Source of the DNA: an uncultured Ruminococcus sp. | Lineage (GTDB): Bacteria > Bacillota > Clostridia > Oscillospirales > CAG-272 | Assembly (NCBI GenBank): GCA_902783755.1 | Contig: CACZSC010000282.1 | Coordinates: 1-7,647 of the forward strand | Length of the DNA: 7,647 nucleotides | Reading direction: 5' to 3' | Part shown: piece after piece, positions 1 through 7,100 of the stretch | Numbering within the stretch: position 1 is the first letter of the stretch | Layout: the number at the start of each line of letters is the position of its first letter | Position numbers and translations under genes: made by a program | The notes under the pieces: generated by a model | Told to the model about the DNA's origin: nothing | The model's input: only the letters and a program-made list of their open reading frames with translations | The model's database searches: none

Positions 1-858
1 CACGGGACCGCCGCCGTAGTATTTTATGATGGTCTCGATCATCTTTCTGTCGGTGCTGTCAAGGCCCAGATCGTCTATGTCCAGCATCTTCAGCGCTTCC
101 TTCGTTATCTTGAGGTTGACCTTCCCGTTGCCCTCCACCTGGGCGTAGTCCCGGACCCTCTTGAGAAGGCGGTTCGCGATCCTGGGGGTGCCCCTGGAGC
201 GGGATGCGATCTCGGAGGCGGCGTCATGGTCGATGGGGACATCGAGTATGGAAGCGGAGCGCTTCACGATCTTCATGAGCTCTTCCGGGGTATACATGTC
301 GAGCCTCATCTGGACGCCGAAACGGTCACGGAGCGGCCGAGAAAGCTGGCCGGCTCTGGTGGTGGCGCCTATAAGGGTGAAGTGGGCGAGGGGGAGCCGT
401 ATGCTTTTCGCAGACGGGCCCTTTCCTATCATGATGTCCACTTCGAAGTCCTCCATGGCCGGGTACAGGATCTCCTCTATGTTGCGGGACATCCTGTGGA
501 TCTCGTCGATGAACAGCACGTCCCCCTCTCCGAGATTGGACAGCAGGGCCACGAGGTCGCCGCTCTTGTCTATGGCGGGACCTGAGGTTATCCTCATGTT
601 CACGCCCATCTCCGCCGCGATTATGGTGGCGAGAGTGGTCTTGCCGAGGCCCGGAGGTCCGTACAGCAGCACATGCTCGATGCCTTCACCCCGGAGCTTG
701 GCGGCGTTTATGAGGATCCTGAGATTGTCTTTGGCCTTTGCCTGGCCAACGTACTCGTCGAGGGTGCGGGGCCTCAGGGATATCTCGTTCTCCCTGTCCT
801 CCTCGGTGAAGCCCGAGGACATTATCCGGTTCTCAAAATCGAATTCGCTCGTATCCAT
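1..858 (-). CDS. ruvB: Holliday junction branch migration DNA helicase RuvB (C-terminus cut by window edge)
   Basis: This AAA+ motor forms hexameric rings that pull DNA through the RuvA-bound Holliday junction during recombinational repair. Exactly 286 codons are visible, starting at ATG 858; the usual length is about 330-345, so roughly 50 residues of the C-terminal winged-helix domain lie outside the window. Visible motifs are the RuvB N-terminal signature SLRPRTLDEYVGQ (27-39), Walker A GPPGLGKTT (67-75), Walker B VLFIDEIH (114-121), the sensor-1 region GATTRAG (164-170), the arginine-finger segment LSRPLRDRFG (172-181), sensor 2 around RGTPRIANRL (222-231), and GGGP just before the cut. 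The ATG follows ruvA by 7 nt, and its ribosome binding site (TAGGTGAT) overlaps the ruvA stop codon, suggesting coupled translation. All expected catalytic residues appear intact. Identity is very secure. Confidence 0.98.
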   Translation of the reverse strand, partial: MDTSEFDFENRIMSSGFTEEDRENEISLRPRTLDEYVGQAKAKDNLRILINAAKLRGEGIEHVLLYGPPGLGKTTLATIIAAEMGVNMRITSGPAIDKSGDLVALLSNLGEGDVLFIDEIHRMSRNIEEILYPAMEDFEVDIMIGKGPSAKSIRLPLAHFTLIGATTRAGQLSRPLRDRFGVQMRLDMYTPEELMKIVKRSASILDVPIDHDAASEIASRSRGTPRIANRLLKRVRDYAQVEGNGKVNLKITKEALKMLDIDDLGLDSTDRKMIETIIKYYGGGPV

Positions 859-865
859 AAATCAC

Positions 866-1510
866 CTAAATATTCTTCACAAGCACGGCCAGAGCCTGCT
901 TTATTATCTCTTCCACTTCCAGATCTCCGTCCACGAACCTCATGGCCGAGGCGATCTCGGATTTCGAGTATCCCAGGGCCGAAAGGGCGCTCTGCACGTC
1001 TCCCATCTTTCCCGAAAGGGGCGCGGACTGGACCTTCTGGTCCGGTCTGCCGCCGGAGGGGGCTGAAAGGTAGATGTTAAGCTTGTCCTTCAGTTCCAGC
1101 ACCACACGGGCCGCGGTCTTGGGCCCTATTCCCTGGGCCTGGGAGATGGATTTTGCATCTCCGGCATATACCGCCTGGGCGAGGGAGGACGGAGTGAAAA
1201 CGGACAGTATGGATATGGCGGCTCTCGGACCTATGCCGGACACTCCTATGAGGGTCCTGAAGGTGTCCAGCTCGTCCCGGCCTGAGAAGCCGAAGAGCTC
1301 CACCGCATCCTCCCTGACCGCCAGATGCGTGTATATCCTCACCGGGTCTCCCGCCAGCTTCAGCCCGTCTGCTTCGAACACCGGGGCCGGAAGCTTCGAG
1401 AGGGTATGGGAGGTCACCGTGACCCTGTAGCCCACGCCCGCGCATTCGATGACGGCCGCTGACGCCGTATAGTTGATCTCAAGGACTCTGCCGTAAAGGG
1501 TTTCTATCAT
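866..1510 (-). CDS. ruvA: Holliday junction branch migration complex subunit RuvA
   Basis: RuvA binds the four-way junction as a tetramer or double tetramer and loads RuvB. The 214-residue product is slightly longer than the usual ~200. The N-terminal OB-fold begins MIETLYGRV and ends near THLAVREDAVELFGF (61-75); a somewhat long loop (about 41-55) accounts for the extra length. Two helix-hairpin-helix motifs follow: LIGVSGIGPRAA (87-98) and ISQAQGIGPKTA (122-133). A variable linker (about 148-167) leads to the C-terminal RuvB-contacting three-helix domain, DVQSALSALGYSKSEI (171-186) onward. The ATG start has an AGGAGA ribosome binding site 7 nt upstream. It is followed 7 nt later by ruvB. 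No ruvC is next to it, and no GAAC-N4-GTTC type SOS box is visible in the 65 nt upstream gap, so transcription probably comes from the upstream operon. Confidence 0.98.
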   Translation of the reverse strand: MIETLYGRVLEINYTASAAVIECAGVGYRVTVTSHTLSKLPAPVFEADGLKLAGDPVRIYTHLAVREDAVELFGFSGRDELDTFRTLIGVSGIGPRAAISILSVFTPSSLAQAVYAGDAKSISQAQGIGPKTAARVVLELKDKLNIYLSAPSGGRPDQKVQSAPLSGKMGDVQSALSALGYSKSEIASAMRFVDGDLEVEEIIKQALAVLVKNI

Positions 1511-1575
1511 CGGAAGTTCTCCTGAAATTGTTTTCGGTTTCTGTATTGGCGGACCGGATGTACCGGAAACATCGC

Positions 1576-4500
1576 CTATTTCTCCGTTCCGCCGTCTTCA
1601 GTACGGTCTGCGTTGTTCATGGCTTCCATGATCTCGTCGATGGTGATGACCTTCTGTTCCTCCGGCCTTTCCGCGGGGGCTGCTTCCCGCCCGGGCCTGC
1701 CTTCGGGCGCTCCCGAGGGAGCTGTTTCCGGCGCCGACGGGCGGCGTCTTTCCGGCCTTCTTTCCGGAGCGGGTCCGGGGGTCCTGTCAGCTTCGGCTGC
1801 AGGTCGCTCCTCATCCGCCGGCTTTTCGTCGGGCGCGGGAGCGTCTTCCGGGACCGGGCCTTCCTCTTCAACGCCGCCTGCCATGAAGGCTTCGTCGCAT
1901 ATGAGAAGGTCGGGCCCCCTGCCGTCTTTGTTGAACCAGGATCCGCCCTTCAGTTTGGTTATGACCAGATAAGCCGCGCAAAGCAGGATGAATATGCCGA
2001 GGCAGATCAGGGTGATGGTGACGCCTGTCCTGATGCAATCGGGCTCGTAGCTGAAGGTTATCTCGTGATGTCCCGGGGTTATTGTGAAGGCTATGAGGCT
2101 TTCGTCGAGGACCGCTATCTTCTGGACTTCCTTGCCGTCCACTGTCACTTTCCATCCCTCGTCATAGGGGATGGTGGTGAACATCAGGGTATCGCCCTGC
2201 GGAACGTCCACGGTGCCCTTTATGAAGTTGTCCTGCTCGGACTCGGCCTGCATCACGCCGTCCGCAAGAAGGGCGGCGGCTCTTTCGAATTCCTCAGAAT
2301 CGAAATACCAGAAATAGCTGACTCCGGACCTTATGTAGAGGGAATCCTTCTTCATCTGCAGCTCGAGCTTGATCTTCTCGCCGGGCTTGAAGGTGCCCAG
2401 TTCCCTTATGGAGAAGTCTTTCTGCTCGAAGAAGTTGCCTAACTTCACTCCGTTCAGGTAGAGCGTGACTTCTCTCGGATATTCCGACGGGAAGTATACG
2501 TATATGGGTTTCTTTGAGTCCACGTTCACCGTGTACGTGACGGTGCCCTTGTCGCCGGAACCGTCGGTCTTCCAGCCCTTGTGGCCGGTTGTGGTGACCG
2601 ATCTCGTTCCGCTTGACTCTGTGGACTCGAGATATGCCTTGGTCCAGACCCGGATGTCCTCACCGGTCATGGCCGACAGCAGCTCGTTCATATATGTGAA
2701 CGGATCCTTGTATTCTTCATACGAGCCGTCCGGGAGAGGCTCGAAGGGCAGATCGTAGAAGGCGGCGTTTTCATTCGTCGAGAAGGCGAAGCCCAGGGAA
2801 TACGGGTTCTTGTATATGTCCAGCCCGTCCTCCGTGGTGCCTATCTTGCGGTAGAGCTCGTGTATGTAGCTCATGACGTTCTTCTTGTCGCTCTCGTCGG
2901 CGACGATGTATTTCACGCCGAAGAGAGCATCGGTCACTGCCGTGGCTCCCGAATAGAATGACCAGTGTGAACGGCTGGCGTAGCCGAATTTCTGGAGCAG
3001 CTCTATGACCTTTGCGTTCAGGGTGCTGGTGGAGTTGGTGAGACCGTTCAGATCGAGGGCGTAGTTGTCGTTCTTGTTGCGGTGCACCAGTTTCTCGGCT
3101 CTGTAGAATCCGTCGTCAGTCTCCTTTATATAATCCGCTGCGGTCTTGTACTTGGCGAAGAACTCGACATAGGATTCTCTCGTGGAATATACCACGTCCT
3201 CGTCCAGGCTGTAAAGCATGAGGATGCCGTTGGCCACGAGCTCCGCACAGGTCAGTATGCACAGGACCAGGGATATGACCCTCCGCCTGAATGTACCGGG
3301 ACCGGAACTCGCGTAGGCCGCGCAGATGGCGCATATGACGGCCAGCAGTATCAGGGAAGGCCACACCGACCCGAAATCGGGCAGGTATTCGTATCCTATC
3401 TTGTCGAGGATCACCAGGGCCACGCCCCAGAAGGCGGCTGAGATGATCACTGGCCTGAATCCTATGTCCTTGAGGTTCCTGAAGGCGTCCACCGCCATGA
3501 TGATGACGATGCCCACGAACATGAAGGCGAACCTGGCGTTGAGCCAGTTGGGCCTCTGGAATCCGTGCCAGATGAAATCCAGGTCGTTGAGATTGAAGCT
3601 CACTATGAACAGGAGCAGCACGGAACCGAATCCGATCTTGCGCCTCAGTGATATGCGCTTTGAGAAGAAATACAGCGGGGCCAGCACCAGGGCCGCCGTG
3701 CCGCAGAAGATGAAGGGAGCGCCCTCCGGTCTTACTGTGTCATAGGATCCGAAGTAGGACTTCGCCATTATGTCAGCGTAGTCGAACAGCTGCTTCGGTG
3801 TCCAGTCCGGTGTGGAGAATTCCAGTTTGCCGAAGGACAGGGAATAGTATGTAGGCAGGATTATGACCGCCGAGATCCCGATGGCCAGGGCCGAAGCGAC
3901 CAGTATGGTGCCGGTGGTCCTGAGGAAGTGCAGCTTCTTGCCGCCCGGGTTCCTTTCCTCCTTCGACAGCATGAAGTATCTGGCAAAATACCAGATTATG
4001 ACGAACAGGCACATCATGTACCCGATATAGAAGTTCGATATGACGGCGTACGCCAGCACGATGGTGAACATCATGAACCTGCCCTTGCAGATCAGCTCGT
4101 CCATGGCGTAGATGATCAGGGGAAGGGCGATCAGGTTGTCCAGCCACATGTGGTTGTGCTGCATCACTATGGCGAAGGAGCACAGGGCGTACATGGAAGA
4201 GAACATGATCATCTGGCTCAGCTTCATGTTCCTGGTCTTCCTGAGGAAGAAGCCGAAGGCCATGCCGCAGCATCCGGTCTTCAGAAGGAGTATCAGGTGG
4301 ATCGCCTCAGTGATGTTCTCCTTCGGGAACAGGGCCACGATCAGGGAGAAGGGGCTCGAGAGATAGTAGGCGAATATGCCGAGGAACTCTCCGCCAAGGT
4401 TGCGGTTGAAAGAGTATATGATGGATTCACCGTCTAGGAGGATCCCCCTGAGCTTCTCAAGATAATATATGTACTGGGCGTTCAGGTCCAGCACCAGCAC

Positions 4501-4701
4501 GGACTCCTTGCCGAAAGGCCATACTCCCAGGCCCGCGTAGATCACGAACATGGCAAAGAAGGGCACGGCAAAACAGAAGAGCAGCGTCTTCCACATCTTC
4601 ACGTCCGCGCCGGGCTTCGTCTCGTCCGTCCTGAGCAGTCCGTCTTTACTTTTTGCAAAAATCCTGCTCAGCAGTCCAGATCTTTCTTCTCTTCCGAACA
4701 T
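1576..4701 (-). CDS. YfhO-family large polytopic membrane protein with long Pro/Glu/Arg-rich C-terminal tail
   Basis: This 1041-residue integral membrane protein matches the YfhO family, GT-C-like proteins linked in Bacillus to sugar decoration of lipoteichoic acid; the substrate here is unknown. After a ~37-residue cytoplasmic N-terminus come about 13 hydrophobic segments (first ~38-60, last of the block ~473-497). Family hallmarks are DLNAQYIYY (72-80) in the first external loop, where GT-C enzymes carry an acidic residue, NLGGEFLG (101-108), HNHMWLDNL (182-190), NFYIGY (223-228), and QRPNWLNARFAF (382-393). A ~390-residue external region (about 500-890) ends in a beta-rich module with YDEGWKVTVDGK, typical of the family, then a last membrane helix (~893-915). 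Residues 918-1041 form an unusual cytoplasmic tail rich in Pro, Glu, Arg and Ala, closing with a predicted short helix ITIDEIMEAMNN. The ATG is 1 nt after the DUF951 stop, with a GGAG site inside that gene. Family is confident; function is inferred. Confidence 0.9.
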   Translation of the reverse strand: MFGREERSGLLSRIFAKSKDGLLRTDETKPGADVKMWKTLLFCFAVPFFAMFVIYAGLGVWPFGKESVLVLDLNAQYIYYLEKLRGILLDGESIIYSFNRNLGGEFLGIFAYYLSSPFSLIVALFPKENITEAIHLILLLKTGCCGMAFGFFLRKTRNMKLSQMIMFSSMYALCSFAIVMQHNHMWLDNLIALPLIIYAMDELICKGRFMMFTIVLAYAVISNFYIGYMMCLFVIIWYFARYFMLSKEERNPGGKKLHFLRTTGTILVASALAIGISAVIILPTYYSLSFGKLEFSTPDWTPKQLFDYADIMAKSYFGSYDTVRPEGAPFIFCGTAALVLAPLYFFSKRISLRRKIGFGSVLLLFIVSFNLNDLDFIWHGFQRPNWLNARFAFMFVGIVIIMAVDAFRNLKDIGFRPVIISAAFWGVALVILDKIGYEYLPDFGSVWPSLILLAVICAICAAYASSGPGTFRRRVISLVLCILTCAELVANGILMLYSLDEDVVYSTRESYVEFFAKYKTAADYIKETDDGFYRAEKLVHRNKNDNYALDLNGLTNSTSTLNAKVIELLQKFGYASRSHWSFYSGATAVTDALFGVKYIVADESDKKNVMSYIHELYRKIGTTEDGLDIYKNPYSLGFAFSTNENAAFYDLPFEPLPDGSYEEYKDPFTYMNELLSAMTGEDIRVWTKAYLESTESSGTRSVTTTGHKGWKTDGSGDKGTVTYTVNVDSKKPIYVYFPSEYPREVTLYLNGVKLGNFFEQKDFSIRELGTFKPGEKIKLELQMKKDSLYIRSGVSYFWYFDSEEFERAAALLADGVMQAESEQDNFIKGTVDVPQGDTLMFTTIPYDEGWKVTVDGKEVQKIAVLDESLIAFTITPGHHEITFSYEPDCIRTGVTITLICLGIFILLCAAYLVITKLKGGSWFNKDGRGPDLLICDEAFMAGGVEEEGPVPEDAPAPDEKPADEERPAAEADRTPGPAPERRPERRRPSAPETAPSGAPEGRPGREAAPAERPEEQKVITIDEIMEAMNNADRTEDGGTEK

Positions 4702-4702
4702 A

Positions 4703-4915
4703 CTAATCTCCGTTTCCCGCGCCGCTTTCCGGGTGCGTGATCTTTTTTATCGCTTTTTCGAGCTTTTCCCTGGGAACTGTCAGGTCCCGTCCGCATCCCT
4801 CGCAGACGATCCTGATGTCGCTCCCCGTGCGGAGCACTCGGAAATCGAAGCTGCCGCAGGGATGTTTCTTTTTCAGCCTGAGCGTGTCGCCAACGCTTAT
4901 CTTCGGAATGTTCAC
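4703..4915 (-). CDS. DUF951-family small zinc-ribbon-like protein
   Basis: A 70-residue basic protein of the DUF951 family, widespread in Firmicutes and of unknown function. The family core is visible: GDTLRLKKKHPCG (9-21), then TGSDIRIVCEGCGR (30-43). His18/Cys20 and Cys38/Cys41 form a likely metal-binding set, and the Lys/Arg-rich composition would suit nucleic acid binding; both points are inference. The C-terminal ~10 residues (ESGAGNGD) are a weakly constrained tail. Translation starts at GTG 4915: GAGGA at 4920-4924 is the ribosome binding site with short spacing of 4-5 nt, and no better start lies upstream because the RNA methyltransferase gene ends 11 nt before it. The yfhO-like ATG follows the TAG stop by a single base, so the two are probably translationally coupled. 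Confidence 0.9.
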   Translation of the reverse strand: MNIPKISVGDTLRLKKKHPCGSFDFRVLRTGSDIRIVCEGCGRDLTVPREKLEKAIKKITHPESGAGNGD

Positions 4916-4926
4916 GTTTTCCTCGC

Positions 4927-5664
4927 TTATGTGTTCTGGCGCATGATCTCGTAGGAGAGCATCGCCGCTGCCGCGGAGGCTGAAAGGGAGCCTCTGAACC
5001 CCCGGGCGTAATCAATTCTGACCACCAGGTCCGCCGAGGCAGTCACCTGCGAGGATATGCCGCGCTTCTCGCCGCCTATCACCAGCAGGAGCGGCCTTGA
5101 AAGATCGGCCTCATGGCAGGGCACCGAGTCCCTGATGCCGGCGCAGACTGTCCTGTAACCCCTGCTTTTCAAAAGCCCGCACGCCTCTTCCGGCTCCGCC
5201 GTCACGGCGCGGATCAGCTCCGAGGTGCCGGCTGACGCCTTCATGACCGTGGAGGCTGCCGACATCCAGTTCCGTTCCCTCATGACGAGGCAGTCGCAGC
5301 CGCACAGGTAGAGGGATCTTACGGCATCCCCGAAATTGAATGGATCCTCTATGCCTTCAAGCATCGCGAAGAACCCTTTCTCCGGTATCTCCGCATCTCT
5401 CAGTGCGGGGAAGGTCCTTTCTGAGACCTCGGCCGCGATGCCGCCGTGGGTCTTTCCTTCGGTCAGGGAAGCGAATTCCCCGGCGCCGAGACGCTCGAGC
5501 CGGAATCCGAACTCCCCGCTCACGGATGTGAGCCATCTTATGTCCGCGGCCCTCTTTACGGCCCGTTCGCTGTCTATGAATATCCTGCTTATCTTCCGGT
5601 CGCTGCCGTTCTCCCGTATGGCCTTTATGACGGCCCGAACCGATGTCATTCCCTCGATGATCAT
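4927..5664 (-). CDS. SpoU/TrmH-family (SPOUT) RNA 2'-O-methyltransferase
   Basis: A 245-residue SPOUT-class enzyme expected to use S-adenosylmethionine to methylate a ribose 2'-OH in rRNA or tRNA. The N-terminal ~85 residues resemble the small substrate-binding domain of RlmB/TrmH proteins (IIEGMTSVRAV at 2-12, THGGIAAEV at 72-80). The knotted catalytic domain shows motif 1 EDPFNFGDAVRSLYLCG (106-122) with the conserved Asn110 and Arg116, KASAGTSE (142-149), motif 2 LLLVIGGEKRGIS (192-204), and motif 3 at 218-242 (GFRGSLSASAAAAMLSYEI). Motif 3 lacks the Asn of the classical SLNVS sequence, having SLSAS, and motif 2 has GGEKRG where many relatives have GSEG.G. It may therefore belong to a divergent subfamily; the substrate cannot be named. 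The ATG lies 3 nt after the prfB stop with only a weak AAGG site. A second ATG five codons downstream (5649) is possible, but its purine tract is too close. Confidence 0.9.
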   Translation of the reverse strand: MIIEGMTSVRAVIKAIRENGSDRKISRIFIDSERAVKRAADIRWLTSVSGEFGFRLERLGAGEFASLTEGKTHGGIAAEVSERTFPALRDAEIPEKGFFAMLEGIEDPFNFGDAVRSLYLCGCDCLVMRERNWMSAASTVMKASAGTSELIRAVTAEPEEACGLLKSRGYRTVCAGIRDSVPCHEADLSRPLLLVIGGEKRGISSQVTASADLVVRIDYARGFRGSLSASAAAAMLSYEIMRQNT

Positions 5665-5667
5665 TGC

Positions 5668-6777
5668 TTACCTTGCCGCGTTCATCTTGAGGTATGCGTT
5701 GATGAAGCCGTCTATCTCTCCGTCCATCACCGCCTGGATGTTGCCGTCCTCGTATCCGGTCCTGGTGTCCTTGGCCAGGGTATATGGCATGAACACGTAG
5801 GATCTGATCTGGGCGCCCCACTCTATCTTGGTCTTTATGCCCTTTATGTCGTCGATCTTGTCAAGCTTTTCCCGTTCCTTGATCTCAAGGAGCTTGGCCT
5901 TGAGCATCTTCATGGCCGTCTCCTTGTTCTGGAGCTGGCTGCGTTCGGTCTGGCAGCCCACCACGATGCCCGTGGGGATGTGGGTGATCCTGATGGCGGA
6001 GTCGGTCTTGTTGATGTGCTGGCCGCCGGCTCCCGATGAGCGGTGGGCAGTGATCTCAAGATCCTCTTCCTTTATCTCTATGTTGTTGTCATCGTCGAGC
6101 TCCGGCATCACCTCGACCGATGTGAAGGAGGTGTGCCTTCTGCCGGATGCGTCGAAGGGTGATATGCGGACCAGCCTGTGGACCCCGTTCTCGCCCTTCA
6201 GATATCCGTAGGCGTTGGGGCCTTCTATGAGGATCGTGGCGGACTTGAGGCCCGCCTCTTCGCCGTCAAGCCAGTCCAGGAGCTTCACGTTGTAGCCGTG
6301 GCGCTCCCCCCAGCGGGTGTACATGCGGTACAGCATCTGGGCCCAGTCCTGGGCCTCGGTGCCGCCGGCTCCCGGGTGGAACGAAAGGATCGCGTTGTTC
6401 GCGTCGTACTCGCCGGACAGCAGGACTTCTATCCTCTGCCTTTCCTCTTCCTTCTCTATGGCAGCCACGTCGGACTCGACTTCCTCCACCAGGGACTCGT
6501 CGTTTTCCTCTATGGCCAGCTCCGCCAGGGTGATGGCGTCCTCGAGCCGGTTTTCGAGGGCCTCGTAGTTGCTGATCTTGTCCTTGAGCCTCTTTATCTC
6601 CTTGAGGACCTTCCCGGAGTTCTCCTGGTCGTTCCAGAACTCGGGGGCCGTGGTGGTCTCCTCCATCTCCGTGACCGTTTTCCTCAGTTCATCTATCCTC
6701 AGAGCGCTTCCCAGCTCGGTTATGTCTTTCCTGAAATTCTCAAGCCTGTATTTGGCTTCCTCGAGAGCGATTATCAA
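5668..6777 (-). CDS. prfB: Peptide chain release factor 2 (RF2), encoded in one continuous frame
   Basis: RF2 reads UGA and UAA in the ribosomal A site and triggers peptidyl-tRNA hydrolysis. The 369-residue product has the usual domain order: N-terminal helical domain 1 (to ~115), the codon-recognition motif SPF at 206-208 (RF1 would have a P-x-T motif), and the catalytic GGQ at 251-253 within SSGAGGQHINKTDSAIRITH. The residue just before this segment that is Thr246 in E. coli K-12 RF2 is Ser247 here. Translation starts at TTG 6777, with GGAGG at 6786-6790, 8 nt upstream. The usual CTT-TGA-C frameshift site near codon 25 is absent: the aligned codons 26-27 are CTG AGG (6697-6702) and the frame is open throughout, so the common autoregulatory frameshift is missing. 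It follows the Cys-rich gene by 52 nt and precedes the methyltransferase by 3 nt. Confidence 0.98.
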   Translation of the reverse strand: MIIALEEAKYRLENFRKDITELGSALRIDELRKTVTEMEETTTAPEFWNDQENSGKVLKEIKRLKDKISNYEALENRLEDAITLAELAIEENDESLVEEVESDVAAIEKEEERQRIEVLLSGEYDANNAILSFHPGAGGTEAQDWAQMLYRMYTRWGERHGYNVKLLDWLDGEEAGLKSATILIEGPNAYGYLKGENGVHRLVRISPFDASGRRHTSFTSVEVMPELDDDNNIEIKEEDLEITAHRSSGAGGQHINKTDSAIRITHIPTGIVVGCQTERSQLQNKETAMKMLKAKLLEIKEREKLDKIDDIKGIKTKIEWGAQIRSYVFMPYTLAKDTRTGYEDGNIQAVMDGEIDGFINAYLKMNAAR

Positions 6778-6829
6778 TGTCCTGTCCTCCGTTGTATCTT
6801 ATTTGCCGTGATCCCGCCGTGCGCGGAGC

Positions 6830-7039
6830 CTAAAGCTCGTCGACCTGGGAGATCTGCTCCGCTATGTTTTCGGTCTTCAGTCTCCTGGGGGCCCTTTTCA
6901 GGGGATCGTACCTGAACTTCCTGCAGCACCCGGACGCCGAGATGACCCCTTTGGTGGAGCACAGCATGGTGTCGGGATCGCTCAGGGTCCTGGCCTCCTC
7001 GCAGTATTTGCAGAATCTTTCTATCTTTTCGTCTTTCAC
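6830..7039 (-). CDS. Small Cys-rich protein of unknown function ('YDPLKR' clostridial type), first gene of the operon
   Basis: A 69-residue basic protein with a CxxC at 10/13 (FCKYCEEA), Cys27 in MLCSTKGVIS, a CC pair at 38-39, then RKFRYDPLKRAPRR (40-53) and a helical-looking tail. The spacing suggests a small zinc- or iron-sulfur-binding module; metal binding is inferred. I recognise the C-x2-C ... LC.KKGVV ... C.KF.YDPLKR.P pattern from small uncharacterised proteins of Clostridia but know no function. I chose GTG 7039: GTGAGG at 7048-7053 is a good ribosome binding site 8 nt upstream, and the promoter at 7070-7098 would start RNA near 7063. The in-frame ATG at 7066 lies upstream of that predicted RNA start and has no ribosome binding site; using it would add nine residues including a CC pair. 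The TAG stop is 52 nt before prfB. Confidence 0.82.
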   Translation of the reverse strand: MKDEKIERFCKYCEEARTLSDPDTMLCSTKGVISASGCCRKFRYDPLKRAPRRLKTENIAEQISQVDEL

Positions 7040-7047
7040 GGTCTCAA

Positions 7048-7053
7048 CCTCAC
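7048..7053 (-). promoter_or_regulatory. Ribosome binding site deciding the GTG 7039 start
   Basis: The minus strand reads GTGAGG here, 8 nt before GTG 7039. It lies inside the ~24-nt leader predicted from the promoter at 7070-7098. It is the only good Shine-Dalgarno match near the 5' end of the Cys-rich gene and favours GTG 7039 over ATG 7066. Confidence 0.7.
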
Positions 7054-7069
7054 AACAATAATTCATTAT

Positions 7070-7098
7070 ATTATATACCGCAAGAGAAGGAAAAGCAA
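7070..7098 (-). promoter_or_regulatory. Sigma-A type promoter for the prfB-ruvB operon (minus strand)
   Basis: On the minus strand, -35 TTGCTT (7093-7098) and -10 TATAAT (7070-7075) are separated by exactly 17 bp. The expected RNA start is near 7063. A second TATAAT overlaps the first by one base (7065-7070), which could give an alternative start about 5 nt downstream, although its spacing would be 22 bp. This is the only near-consensus promoter found ahead of the seven-gene minus-strand run. Confidence 0.78.
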
Positions 7099-7100
7099 CC

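Noticed and set aside
161..1066. 301-codon plus-strand open frame opposite ruvB and ruvA
   Set aside because: Both opposite genes are certain, and the translation is Ser/Arg/Met-rich with no domain.
1511..1575. CCGG-TACAT-CCGG hairpin between the yfhO-like gene and ruvA as a terminator
   Set aside because: The stem is only 4 bp and no T-run follows it in the direction of transcription.
1528..2442. 304-codon open frame on the plus strand opposite the 3' end of the yfhO-like gene
   Set aside because: It is antisense to a clearly coding, family-matched membrane protein. Its Arg/Gly/Phe/Ser-rich start mirrors the GC-rich Pro/Glu/Arg tail, and it has no recognisable domain.
6796..6824. Possible separate prfB promoter (TAAGAT as a -10 on the minus strand)
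   Set aside because: The position 17 bp upstream reads GCGCAC, which is not a -35 box.
6178..6915. 245-codon plus-strand open frame opposite prfB
   Set aside because: It lies antisense to conserved RF2 codons and runs past the operon gap. No family resemblance was seen, and it is an artefact of biased codon use.
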